Positions 48,328 through 55,993 of a stretch of 64,000 nucleotides of DNA are shown piece by piece. Position numbers and translations under genes: made by a program. Location of the stretch: positions 1-64,000 of IMG/VR virus record IMGVR_UViG_3300024496_000030; one strand, 5' to 3'. The notes beneath the pieces are model-generated. The model was not told where the DNA came from and did no database searches. It worked only from the letters and a program-made list of their open reading frames with translations. The stretch's first letter is position 1. Every line of letters starts with the position of its first letter. This DNA comes from a virus.

Positions 48328-48981
48328 ATGAGCATTGTTGAACTTGTTTGGGCTACACCAGATGCTGAAGCACTGATCACTAAGATGGCACGCGTTTCAG
48401 CGCCAGCCAATGAGAACAACATGGAGACTGCTCCTAAGTTGCTCCGTTACTTAATCAAACATGCTCATTGGTCGCCATTTGAAATGGCAAACATGTGTAT
48501 AGAGATTCATACAACTCGTGCAATCTCAGCCCAGATCATCCGTCACCGTTCATTTTCCTTTCAAGAATTTAGTCAGCGCTATGCAGATATCAATCTGTTA
48601 GGTTCAACTTACGTGCCGCACTTGCGTCGCCAGGATACAAAAAATAGGCAGAACTCTGTTGATGATCTTGATGCAGAGATGACCGGTCAATATTACCGGC
48701 GCATCAGTACTCTCTTTGAAGAAGCTGAGCATCTGTATAAAGAGATGGTGAGTTCTGGTGTAGCAAAAGAATGTGCACGTAACATTCTTCCGCTTGCATC
48801 TCCTACCCGTATTTATATGAATGGCTCCTTGCGTTCATGGATTACTTATATTGCTCTGCGCGAAAAGCACGGAACGCAGATGGAGCATATGCAAATTGCA
48901 AAAGATGCTAAGAAGATCTTCTGTGGTCAGTTTCCTACGATTGCAGAAGCTCTAGGTGGCTCTGAAGAATGGACCATCTAA
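48328..48981 (+). CDS. thyX: Flavin-dependent thymidylate synthase
   Basis: A 217-residue protein with the ThyX signature RHRSFSFQEFSQR at residues ~72-84 (RHRxxSxxxxSxR). Upstream HAHWSPFEMANM and downstream LPLASPTRIYMNGSLRSW and EHMQIA are typical. It makes dTMP from dUMP with FAD, NADPH and methylenetetrahydrofolate. The start has a clear AAGGA ribosome site, unlike most neighbours. It works with the dCMP deaminase at 55536 to supply dTTP for phage DNA. Confidence 0.92.
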   Translation: MSIVELVWATPDAEALITKMARVSAPANENNMETAPKLLRYLIKHAHWSPFEMANMCIEIHTTRAISAQIIRHRSFSFQEFSQRYADINLLGSTYVPHLRRQDTKNRQNSVDDLDAEMTGQYYRRISTLFEEAEHLYKEMVSSGVAKECARNILPLASPTRIYMNGSLRSWITYIALREKHGTQMEHMQIAKDAKKIFCGQFPTIAEALGGSEEWTI

Positions 48982-49067
48982 AAGATAAAGTATAAAGATT
49001 AATAACATTTAATTACCTGGGCACCGCAAGGGTAAGTCCCAGCTTTGTTGTATTTGCACACACCACG

Positions 49068-50012
49068 ATGGACAACAAACTACCCAAAGTTCCTGAGAAA
49101 GCTCTTGAAGCTTTGAAGGATGGCATTCAATCTGTTCTTGATTCTAAAGATTGGACTGGTTTTCTTTCTGCTATTCGGTGCATACATGACTATAGTTTCA
49201 ACAATAAGTTGTTGATTATGATGGCGCAACACAAGCGTGGATGGGCGTTTAGTCCATTTGTTGCTGGCGCCAGGAAGTGGAACGACAAGTTCAATCGGCA
49301 ACTTAAGAAAGGTGAGTTCACCAATCCCATCTGGATCCTTGCTCCAGTACTCATTAAGAAGACGGACGAGAATGGACAAGTCCTTTGTCGTGCGGATGGA
49401 ACGCCTGAGCAAGTGCCAATTCGCTTTCGTGGGGTGAAGGTCTATGACCATCATCAAACAGAGGGAGATCCAATCCCTGAACCAGACACCACTGGCATGA
49501 TGGCACAGCTAGAGGGAAACATCTCCTCCCATGTCATGGATGGTATGGTTGCCGTTGCTAAGCGCCGTAGCGTTGAGGTGCAGCGTTGTTCTGCAGCTGA
49601 TCTTGGTGCTGCGCTAGGCCGCTGCTGGTTTGCCAATCAAGGGCGGGCCAGCAAGATTGAGATCAGTTCAGAACTGAATGAGATCACTGCTGTCAGTGTC
49701 ATGGCCCATGAGCTGGGTCACGCCATCCTCCACAACCGTGATGAGTACCAGGAACATGACTCCTCCTCCATCAAAGAACTGGAAGCTGAGTCAGTTGCTT
49801 ATCTGGTTTGTTCTCATTACGGCGTGGATCTTGGTTGTCGCAGCTTTCAGTACATTGTTCATCACAACACTGCGTCTGATGATGTCGTTGCAGATCTTTT
49901 GAAGTCAGGTGATCGGATCTTCCGTGCCTACGAGGAGATCATTAAGACCACTGATGAATACCTCACGACAGGGCCAGCTCCAGTGGAAGCTAAGATGCTG
50001 GCTGCTGTCTGA
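49068..50012 (+). CDS. ArdC-like antirestriction protein with metallopeptidase domain
   Basis: A 314-residue protein. The N-terminal domain (residues ~20-130: FLSAIRCIHDYSFNNKLLIM, RGWAFSPFVAGARKW) resembles the ssDNA-binding domain of ArdC. The C-terminal domain has the ImmA/IrrE-type zincin motif SVMAHELGHAILH (HExxH at ~212) and ELEAESVAYLVCSHYG with the third ligand. Such proteins protect incoming DNA from restriction. The TTTGCACA leader precedes the start, and a hairpin follows. Confidence 0.75.
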   Translation: MDNKLPKVPEKALEALKDGIQSVLDSKDWTGFLSAIRCIHDYSFNNKLLIMMAQHKRGWAFSPFVAGARKWNDKFNRQLKKGEFTNPIWILAPVLIKKTDENGQVLCRADGTPEQVPIRFRGVKVYDHHQTEGDPIPEPDTTGMMAQLEGNISSHVMDGMVAVAKRRSVEVQRCSAADLGAALGRCWFANQGRASKIEISSELNEITAVSVMAHELGHAILHNRDEYQEHDSSSIKELEAESVAYLVCSHYGVDLGCRSFQYIVHHNTASDDVVADLLKSGDRIFRAYEEIIKTTDEYLTTGPAPVEAKMLAAV

Positions 50013-50022
50013 GTTCAGATCA

Positions 50023-50046
50023 AGCCAGGCTTCACGAGGCCTGGCT
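50023..50046 (+). terminator. Terminator-like hairpin
   Basis: AGCCAGGC and GCCTGGCT form an 8-bp perfect stem with an 8-nt loop, 10 bp after the ArdC-like gene. No T-run follows, so it is probably incomplete as a terminator. Confidence 0.5.
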
Positions 50047-50114
50047 CTAACCGCTTCTGAAGTGCGGGTAACGCCTCATGAAGTAAATCAAAAGGCAACG
50101 AAACTCTACCATTG

Positions 50115-50411
50115 ATGAAAGGTTTTGTCAGCTCAACGCAACCCACACGCACTGCTAGTTATTGGGTTGCCTGTTACTCAAAAGAAGATGAAGATGTTCC
50201 GATGGGTATTCACAAAAAAGTTTTGAAGTATAAGGTAGGACAGGATAAAGAGAAACTTATTATTCGGTACTGCCACCAGTTGTTTGATCTCAACCGCACC
50301 ATCTGGGATGTGCTTGTGCACCAGGGGCCATCAGAAGTTCCAGAACACGGCGATCAAGTCGTGATGCGCATGAGTCGTGATCAGTTCCGTGGCTCGACAA
50401 TTGTTCGTTAA
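50115..50411 (+). CDS. Small basic protein
   Basis: A 98-residue protein from the ATG at 50115: beta-rich N-terminus (TASYWVACYSKEDEDVPMGI), helix (DKEKLIIRYCHQLFDLNRTI) and a final strand. Its 3' end includes the -35 region of the following promoter. Not recognised. Confidence 0.5.
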   Translation: MKGFVSSTQPTRTASYWVACYSKEDEDVPMGIHKKVLKYKVGQDKEKLIIRYCHQLFDLNRTIWDVLVHQGPSEVPEHGDQVVMRMSRDQFRGSTIVR

Positions 50412-50422
50412 TCCTTTATAAT
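50394..50422 (+). promoter_or_regulatory. Near-consensus promoter of the structured RNA
   Basis: TCGACA (one mismatch to TTGACA), exactly 17 bp, then a perfect TATAAT (50417-50422). Transcription would start near 50429-50430. It is the best sigma70-type promoter in the window and it precedes no reading frame, only the structured interval. Confidence 0.75.
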
Positions 50423-50429
50423 TTTTTTG

Positions 50430-50715
50430 GTTCTGATCAGACCCTCGTGGCCACGAGAACGTCCAGTTACTTTCAGGCGTAACTGGATACCTGATATCAC
50501 AGAGTGGAAGCTGTGATGTCAACGATGAAGCAGAAAGAGGAATGGGGGCCGACCCTCATTTAAAACCCGTGAACGGGATCCTCTTCTGTTAAAAATTTTT
50601 GTAGGGGCGCAGCCCCACCGATAGCTACACGGCAGGGCTGTTCACTTACCAGCAGAAGGAAACCACAAAAACTTCTGCTCCCCAGGGCCTGCCGTGGTTC
50701 TTCTACGGCCCCATC
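50430..50715 (+). ncRNA. Structured noncoding RNA of unknown family
   Basis: About 285 nt without a reading frame and unusually rich in stems, in order: CTCGT-GGCC-ACGAG (50444-50457); CCAGTTAC/GTAACTGG (50463-50486), whose loop TCAGG pairs with CCTGA at 50490-50494 as a candidate pseudoknot; a 10-bp stem at 50493-50502/50511-50520; a closing stem CAGAA-GAGGA/TCCTC-TTCTG (50531-50541/50579-50588) that encloses ATGGGGG/CCCTCAT and CCCG-TGAA-CGGG; GGGGC-GCA-GCCCC (50604-50616); and CACGGCAGG/CCTGCCGTG (50628-50636/50688-50696) enclosing AGCAGAAG/CTTCTGCT. A strong promoter abuts its 5' end. It does not look like tRNA, tmRNA, RNase P RNA, 6S RNA or a group I intron. The 3' end is uncertain. Function unknown. 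Confidence 0.75.
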
Positions 50716-50716
50716 C

Positions 50717-50722
50717 TATAAT
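50717..50722 (+). promoter_or_regulatory. Candidate -10 element before the 50753 gene
   Basis: A second perfect TATAAT lies 31 bp before the next start codon. Its -35 region (GTGGTT at 50694-50699) is poor and falls within the last stem of the RNA, so activity is uncertain. If used, the two genes downstream need no read-through from the RNA promoter. Confidence 0.35.
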
Positions 50723-50752
50723 AGGTTCTATGCGCTTTACAAGAACCTCACC

Positions 50753-50983
50753 ATGGCCGTATTATGCAAACCAAAAATCATAGGGACAGTTGCCTGTGAT
50801 TCCGGTTCAATCGCTCTTGTTGATCCATCTCATCTCGAAGTATCGGATGCAGATACTGTTCAGCTTCCTCATTGGAATCTGTTTACTTCTGTGGATACTG
50901 AAACAGGAGATGGAGAATTTGTTGTTTACGCTCAACGTGACAACCGTGGTTGTTTGCGTCGAGTCATCATTGAAATTGAATGA
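50753..50983 (+). CDS. Small soluble protein
   Basis: A 76-residue protein, mainly beta (IIGTVACDSGSIALVDPSHL, GEFVVYAQRDNRGCLRRVII). Many phages encode similar short proteins with a CDSG-I-L-DP motif, which I recall without function. It overlaps the next membrane-protein gene by 4 bp (ATGA). Confidence 0.55.
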   Translation: MAVLCKPKIIGTVACDSGSIALVDPSHLEVSDADTVQLPHWNLFTSVDTETGDGEFVVYAQRDNRGCLRRVIIEIE

Positions 50984-51132
50984 TCTCTACAACTATCTTT
51001 CTGATCTGGGTTCTCATCAATATCATCTTCTTATTTAACTTTAATCTTCCAGTTGGTTACCTTGTTATTGTCAACCTATCCTTTATAGTGGCGAGTATCC
51101 TTTCAGATGCTGAGCCCCACAATCGGATATGA
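50980..51132 (+). CDS. 50-residue membrane protein
   Basis: A short frame coupled by ATGA overlaps to both neighbours. It encodes two closely spaced hydrophobic segments (STTIFLIWVLINIIFLFNF and LPVGYLVIVNLSFIVASIL), so it is a small membrane hairpin protein. The double coupling strongly supports translation. A holin-like or other membrane role is possible. Confidence 0.6.
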   Translation: MISTTIFLIWVLINIIFLFNFNLPVGYLVIVNLSFIVASILSDAEPHNRI

Positions 51133-51407
51133 GCAACCTGCTAGACCCCAGGCGCGAGCCCAACCGTTGGCTTGCTGCTATGTTTGATCACCTTCTTCAG
51201 GTAGGCGATTCTGACTCTCTTGATTCTCTTCGTTCTGGTTATTATCAACTTTGTAATGTTGTTGAGCCTGGTTTGATTGACAGTCTGTTTCAACCTTGGA
51301 TTGAAGCATATCTTCAAGGACTCCAGGATGAGGATGGAACAGAAAACATTCAAAATATCCAGCGTCCACCGCAGGGGCTAGAGGATCTGCCGGAACCACT
51401 CCAATAA
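51129..51407 (+). CDS. Small acidic protein
   Basis: A 92-residue protein: helices with W and L (WLAAMFDHLLQVGDSDSLDS, GLIDSLFQPWIEAYLQGLQD), then an acidic/proline C-terminus. It overlaps the opposing gene at 51178 by 230 bp. Not recognised. Confidence 0.5.
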   Translation: MSNLLDPRREPNRWLAAMFDHLLQVGDSDSLDSLRSGYYQLCNVVEPGLIDSLFQPWIEAYLQGLQDEDGTENIQNIQRPPQGLEDLPEPLQ

Positions 51408-51861
51408 TTTTCCCCAGTTCATATAACGGTTCAGCTGCATATGGCGGTCTGTGCCACCAAAACTTCAAGGCTTCCCAATCCACTGACCAGTCCGGGTGGT
51501 ACGCCAACCACCTGGACCATGCCTTGAATTGCTTTTCTGGATGCCGCGAGGTGCAATCCAAATACAAGCAGTCGCCAGGTTCCAGTTGCCAACGTGCTAC
51601 CAATAGGTGCTTAAAGCCTTGGTTAATTGATTTGAATCCACCTTTACCTGTTAGGTGGCTGCGCATATTGCTAGCACGTTTGTTCTTTTTATTTCGGTAC
51701 CAATCATTAAGTTGCCGCTTTGATTTGCTGATGGCATAAGCGACACGCCATACCCAATGATCACCAGTAAAGCAAAACTCTGGCGTTAGGAAGAGTTTGC
51801 AATACTGATCATTGATTTTAAACGTAGTAGTGCTACGCTTGCGGCATACTTTATAGGTCAT
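51178..51861 (-). CDS. Minus-strand protein in the replication arm
   Basis: A 227-residue protein from the ATG at 51861. It is basic and aromatic in residues 1-150 (STTTFKINDQYCKLFLTPEF, HWVWRVAYAISKSKRQLNDW, KAWSRWLAYHPDWSVDWEAL) and Q/N/E-rich at the end. The region 51408-51860 has no plus-strand gene, so the N-terminal part is convincing; the C-terminal ~77 codons are antisense to the 92-residue gene and may be fortuitous. Its start faces the GTG of the next plus-strand gene only 3 bp away. Not recognised. Confidence 0.55.
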   Translation of the reverse strand: MTYKVCRKRSTTTFKINDQYCKLFLTPEFCFTGDHWVWRVAYAISKSKRQLNDWYRNKKNKRASNMRSHLTGKGGFKSINQGFKHLLVARWQLEPGDCLYLDCTSRHPEKQFKAWSRWLAYHPDWSVDWEALKFWWHRPPYAAEPLYELGKIIGVVPADPLAPAVDAGYFECFLFHPHPGVLEDMLQSKVETDCQSNQAQQHYKVDNNQNEENQESQNRLPEEGDQT

Positions 51862-51864
51862 GGC

Positions 51865-52143
51865 GTGGACGATCTTATCATCGCTATCCAACAAGATCCC
51901 GAACTATGGGAGATTGTTGAGAAGCTGAAAAGTCCTGATGAAGATCTAGAAGATTTCCTGCTCAGCATAGCGCATATGCTGTCGATTGAATTCCAGGAAC
52001 TTCATAAGACAGATCTTTCTGACAAACTTGCTTCCCTTTTCGGTGGTCTTCCTAACAAGTCACTGATCATGGCACCGATGCTTCTGCATATTGCACTGGA
52101 TATTTTTCTGATGCGTGCCATTCCTCATCAAATGGAGGGGTGA
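51865..52143 (+). CDS. Small acidic helical protein
   Basis: A 92-residue protein with GTG start. It is helical and acidic (DDLIIAIQQDPELWEIVEKL, LSDKLASLFGGLPN), with a hydrophobic C-terminal helix. One base separates it from the next ATG. Not recognised. Confidence 0.5.
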   Translation: MDDLIIAIQQDPELWEIVEKLKSPDEDLEDFLLSIAHMLSIEFQELHKTDLSDKLASLFGGLPNKSLIMAPMLLHIALDIFLMRAIPHQMEG

Positions 52144-52144
52144 A

Positions 52145-52378
52145 ATGCAACGCGGTTACGTGCTCTGTAACTATGATCTCTCCCAGGTGTTGTGTTTGAC
52201 ACCAGGGAAAGACGGTGTGATGCTGCAAGATGTGGACAGTACAAAGGTACTCAACAAAGCAGTGTGCCTGCCGGATTTGACTGAAGCTAAAAATGTTTCA
52301 CAAAGGCTTCAGAATAAAGAGATGACAGGTGACCTTGAGATTGTTAATGTGGCTCGGCTTTATAAGAAATTTTTCTAA
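52145..52378 (+). CDS. Small protein preceding DNA polymerase
   Basis: A 77-residue protein from ATG 52145 (RGYVLCNYDLSQVLCLTPGK, VCLPDLTEAKNVSQRLQNKE). It starts 1 bp after the preceding stop and ends 12 bp before the polymerase, so it is co-transcribed with it. Not recognised. Confidence 0.5.
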   Translation: MQRGYVLCNYDLSQVLCLTPGKDGVMLQDVDSTKVLNKAVCLPDLTEAKNVSQRLQNKEMTGDLEIVNVARLYKKFF

Positions 52379-52390
52379 GGTGATCTCCTT

Positions 52391-54238
52391 ATGAGATTGG
52401 TATTGGACCTTGAGAGCAATGGGTTGTTGCCAGTAATGGACACAATCCATTGCATTGTGCTACGTAATGTTGATACTGGTAACTTAATTAGCTGTGCAGA
52501 TCAACCAGGTCATCACAGCTTAGAAACAGCTCTTGATTTTATAAAAGAAGCAACGTTACTTGTTGGTCATAACATTATTAAGTTTGATCTACCAGCCCTG
52601 AGAAAAATATATCCAGGTTTTCAACTTAGACCTGATGTTCAGTATTACGATACGTTAGTTGTTAGCAGAGTCATGTGGCCTGAATTAGAGCCTGTTGATG
52701 CTGCTAAGTTCTCACATATCCCACGTAAATACTTTGGGCGCCACAGCTTGGCAGCCTGGGGTGAACGCCTCGGTGTTAGTAAGATTAATTTCAAAGAAGA
52801 GAGTAAAAAAGATAATGATGAAGTAGAAGATGTGTGGGAAAGATGGACACCTACAATGCAAACATATTGTGAAGGTGACGTAGAAGTATCGACTAGACTA
52901 TATGAATATCTTTCCTGTCAAGATCTGGACTCCAGGTGTCTGGAACTAGAGCATGAGTTTGCTCTAGTCATGGCACAGCAGGAAACATTTGGGTTTCCCT
53001 TCAATGAAAAGGCAGCCTATGCGTTGGTCAACACGCTCAAAGCTCGACGCTCTGAGCTTGAAGATGAACTCCAAGCAACCTTCCCGCCAATCGAGAAGGA
53101 ACGCTGGTCGGAAAAGACTGGCAAACAACTTAAAACAGAGATTACAGTATTCAATCCTGCCTCCAGGACACAGATCTCGCAGCGTCTACGAGCTAAGTAC
53201 CCTGAGATTACGTTTGAATCCACGGAGAAAGGCAAGCCAAAAGTGGATGATGATGTTCTGGAGTTTCTTGGTCAGAAATATCCAGAAGCCAAGCTCCTTG
53301 CTGAGTACCAACTCTTTAATAAAAGGCTTGGTCAAATTGCTGAAGGGAAGGAAGCATGGCTGAAGCACTGCAGGATTTATAACGATGGCCGTATTCATGG
53401 CGAAGTTATTACTAATGCTTGCATTAGCGGCCGATGCAGCCACAAACGTCCCAACATGGCCCAAGTCCCCAGTGTTGGTCACGCTTTTGGAGCTGAGTGC
53501 AGGGCTCTGTTTTATGCTCCTGATGGTTGGCTGCTGGTTGGTGCTGATGCTTCTGGACTCGAACTCCGGGCGCTAGGTTCCTGGCTTGCTTACTTTGATG
53601 ATGGTGAGTACGCCAGGCTAGTCAGCACCGAGGGTTTTGATATCCACACATACAATGCCAAACTCTTCGGGATCTACGATGGTGTTGGTGAGATCAGCAA
53701 GGCTACCCGTGATCTATCGAAGCGGCTTATTTATTGCATCTTGTATGGTGGCGGTGCAAAAAAGACTGGATCCATTATATCTCCTGACGAAAGTGAAGAT
53801 ACCCAATACAAGCAGGGTAAGAAAACCATTGATACTTTCTATCGGAATCTACCTGCTATCAAGAAGCTTAAAGATCTCATCGACGAACGCATTACGCAAC
53901 GCGGTTATCTTACTGGTATTGATGGCAGACGGCTACAGATTCGCTCTAAACATTCAGCCCTCAACCAGCTCCTCCAATCCACGGGCGCAATCGCGGTAAA
54001 GAAAGCAACAACAATTCTTTATAATGATTTAACTAATGAAGGATTAGTCTTTGCAAAAGACTGGGGATTTGTTGCACACGTGCATGATGAATATCAGGCT
54101 CTAGTTAAACCTGAGTACGTTGATCTTTATACCAAGCTTGCTATTGATTCTTTCCGTAAATCCGGTGAGTACTTCCAGTTAAAATGTCCACTGACAGGTG
54201 AGGCTAGGACAGGAAGGAACTGGCAAGAGACTCACTGA
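52391..54238 (+). CDS. PolA-family DNA polymerase with 3'-5' exonuclease
   Basis: A 615-residue protein, shorter than T7 gp5. The N-terminal ~190 residues are a DnaQ-like exonuclease: LVLDLESNG (Exo I, D/E), LVGHNIIKFDLPAL (Exo II) and YCEGDVEVSTRLYEYL (Exo III). The polymerase has motif A at ~383 (VGADASGLELRALGS), motif B at ~444 (KRLIYCILYGGGAKKTG) and motif C at ~563 (HVHDEYQ). It is the replicative enzyme of the phage. The stop overlaps the convergent virion-type gene by 7 bp. Confidence 0.92.
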   Translation: MRLVLDLESNGLLPVMDTIHCIVLRNVDTGNLISCADQPGHHSLETALDFIKEATLLVGHNIIKFDLPALRKIYPGFQLRPDVQYYDTLVVSRVMWPELEPVDAAKFSHIPRKYFGRHSLAAWGERLGVSKINFKEESKKDNDEVEDVWERWTPTMQTYCEGDVEVSTRLYEYLSCQDLDSRCLELEHEFALVMAQQETFGFPFNEKAAYALVNTLKARRSELEDELQATFPPIEKERWSEKTGKQLKTEITVFNPASRTQISQRLRAKYPEITFESTEKGKPKVDDDVLEFLGQKYPEAKLLAEYQLFNKRLGQIAEGKEAWLKHCRIYNDGRIHGEVITNACISGRCSHKRPNMAQVPSVGHAFGAECRALFYAPDGWLLVGADASGLELRALGSWLAYFDDGEYARLVSTEGFDIHTYNAKLFGIYDGVGEISKATRDLSKRLIYCILYGGGAKKTGSIISPDESEDTQYKQGKKTIDTFYRNLPAIKKLKDLIDERITQRGYLTGIDGRRLQIRSKHSALNQLLQSTGAIAVKKATTILYNDLTNEGLVFAKDWGFVAHVHDEYQALVKPEYVDLYTKLAIDSFRKSGEYFQLKCPLTGEARTGRNWQETH

Positions 54239-55185
54239 GGATTAACTTTTACGTTTCCAGCTGAATCAACATCTAAATTATACTTATAAGGTTTGCCATA
54301 TCCTTGGGTTACGATGCCGCGACCAATCATGTCAGGGCTAACAGGCATGAAAAGTGGACGTTTCCAAAAACTTGTATCAGTTAGAAATCCTCCTTTATTT
54401 TTAGGTGCATAACCAAAGTTATATGTTTCATCTTTGATTGTATATTTACTATCTGTTATTGTAGGCTCTACCCAGACGCTTCCTAGTGAGTTGCGTAATT
54501 GCCACTGTTCACCAGTAGTGCCAGTATGCATAGCTTTGTATGCAGATTTTTGTTCTGATGGAGTTGCATCTCCAAAGCGTCTTTGTAAAACTGTTTCTGG
54601 CCCTACATCTCCCGATGCATAATATAAAGGAACATAGCCTTCTTTAAGTTTTTCTCCATACCAAGGTCGTTGTCCTGGTTCACTTAAAGCGCTTTGCATG
54701 AAAGCAGGATCAGAATATTTTTCTTTATTTTGTTTTATATCTGCATAAAGTTGACGCCCAACTGTTTGTGGAATTTGTAAATTATCGGCACCAGTTCCAG
54801 ATAAATACCGAAGGAACATGTTGGTATTTAGATCATATTCATTTTGAATGTCCGGATTAGCTGCGTAATATTCTGATACTTTTTGTATTTCTTTTGGATT
54901 ACTTAAGACCACACCAACAGGATTGGCGCCTGCTTGTGTAATTGCTCTAAGCGCATTCAATGCCTGACCTTGACCAGCAAAACGCCCTGGTTTTCCTTGA
55001 TAATCATAGCTAGCACTTTGTCTTGCTAAACTTTCTTGACGCCGTCTAGCAAGCTCACGTTCACCTTCTTGTTTTGCGCGTGTTAGCGGGGAGGCAGTTC
55101 CACCGCCAGGAAGCCAGCCACCTAAAGCACTGTCTGCTTGGCTCCAAACTTGTCCTGCTTTTCGAAAAAAACTAGATAAAGGCAT
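54232..55185 (-). CDS. Virion-type protein in minus orientation
   Basis: A 317-residue protein (SSFFRKAGQVWSQADSALGG, NALRAITQAGANPVGVVLSN). Composition (R, Q, Y, G-rich, helical N-terminus) resembles the ejection-like proteins of the left arm instead of its replication neighbours. Both this gene and the small basic gene upstream run against the surrounding operon. No family is recognised. It is a possible displaced structural gene. Confidence 0.5.
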   Translation of the reverse strand: MPLSSFFRKAGQVWSQADSALGGWLPGGGTASPLTRAKQEGERELARRRQESLARQSASYDYQGKPGRFAGQGQALNALRAITQAGANPVGVVLSNPKEIQKVSEYYAANPDIQNEYDLNTNMFLRYLSGTGADNLQIPQTVGRQLYADIKQNKEKYSDPAFMQSALSEPGQRPWYGEKLKEGYVPLYYASGDVGPETVLQRRFGDATPSEQKSAYKAMHTGTTGEQWQLRNSLGSVWVEPTITDSKYTIKDETYNFGYAPKNKGGFLTDTSFWKRPLFMPVSPDMIGRGIVTQGYGKPYKYNLDVDSAGNVKVNPQ

Positions 55186-55295
55186 TACTTTTTCTTTCCG
55201 CCATTCTTGGCTTTACGGGCGTTTGCATTACCGCTGTTCTGTTTAGCATTTTGCTTAGCAGTAGCAGCGGATTTTTTGTTCTTGGCCTGAGCCAT
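55185..55295 (-). CDS. 36-residue lysine-rich protein
   Basis: A 36-residue frame with 13 lysines and many N, A and Q residues (MAQAKNKKSAATAKQNAKQN), ending GGKKK. Its TAA overlaps the ATG of the following 317-residue gene (TAATG), which supports translation. It may bind DNA non-specifically in the particle or cell. Confidence 0.5.
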   Translation of the reverse strand: MAQAKNKKSAATAKQNAKQNSGNANARKAKNGGKKK

Positions 55296-55362
55296 TTTAA
55301 TACTATCTTCTACTTGTCATTCTACGAGAAGTCAGTACAGTAGTTCCGGTGCCCACCTTCTC

Positions 55363-55539
55363 ATGGAACCCCAACGCATCAGCGCTATCAAAGCCTCCCT
55401 GTACGACATGTCCATGGAGGAACTTCAAGATATGAGTGATGATCTCAGTGCTCTCATCTCAGTCTTAATTACACGCCAGGTGGCTATCGAAGATGCCATC
55501 TTGGATCGACTCGAAGCAGCCTTTGCGAAACAGGTATGA
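55363..55539 (+). CDS. 58-residue helical protein
   Basis: A frame of 58 residues, amphipathic and acidic (DMSMEELQDMSDDLSALISV, AILDRLEAAFAKQV), overlapping the dCMP deaminase start by 4 bp (ATGA). A helical hairpin is predicted. Not recognised. Confidence 0.5.
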   Translation: MEPQRISAIKASLYDMSMEELQDMSDDLSALISVLITRQVAIEDAILDRLEAAFAKQV

Positions 55540-55991
55540 ACCCTGAGGAGCACAAATGGCACCAGCGTTTTACCTTGCTAGCTAGGCAAGTTGCCAGCTG
55601 GAGTAAGGATCCATCCACTCAAGTTGGTTGCGTACTGACTAACAACAAAAAGGTTTTAAGTGTTGGATATAACGGGTTTCCTAAGAACATTAGTGATGAC
55701 CTAAACCGACTCATTGATCGTGAGCAAAAGTATGAAATCACTGTTCATGCTGAGGTTAATGCAGTCACAACAGCTGCACTTCATGGTGTCAGTACTGAAG
55801 GCGCTAACGCTTACATTACTTTCAATCCATGCTCTCGCTGTGCTGCTGTACTTATCAACGCAGGTATTAACGCCATCTATGTGGATGGCGGTGCCCAAGT
55901 CCCTGAGCGTTGGTTAGAAAACTTTATCTTGGCCAGCAAAATTCTTGCTGAAGCCGGGGTAGAGTACCACACCATTGATCCCACTTCCTAA
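55536..55991 (+). CDS. dCMP deaminase
   Basis: A 151-residue protein with the zinc motif VHAEVNAV (HAE at ~71) and NPCSRCA (PCxxC at ~99). The segment SKDPSTQVGCVL and GYNGFPKN are typical of dCMP deaminases. It makes dUMP, the substrate of the ThyX enzyme encoded 7 kb upstream. The gene is coupled to the preceding small one. Confidence 0.9.
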   Translation: MNPEEHKWHQRFTLLARQVASWSKDPSTQVGCVLTNNKKVLSVGYNGFPKNISDDLNRLIDREQKYEITVHAEVNAVTTAALHGVSTEGANAYITFNPCSRCAAVLINAGINAIYVDGGAQVPERWLENFILASKILAEAGVEYHTIDPTS

Positions 55992-55993
55992 TC

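Noticed and set aside
49080-49457. Minus-strand frame of 125 codons opposite the ArdC-like gene
   Set aside because: The ArdC-like protein has coherent domains and motifs; the opposite frame shows none.
50430-50715. tmRNA, RNase P RNA, 6S RNA, tRNA or group I intron at the structured interval
   Set aside because: No tRNA-like acceptor or CCA, no tag frame, no RNase P consensus, no single long 6S-type hairpin, and no interrupted gene around it.
50417-50722. Exact 300-bp spacing between two TATAAT boxes
   Set aside because: The second box has no -35, and the equal spacing is most likely chance.
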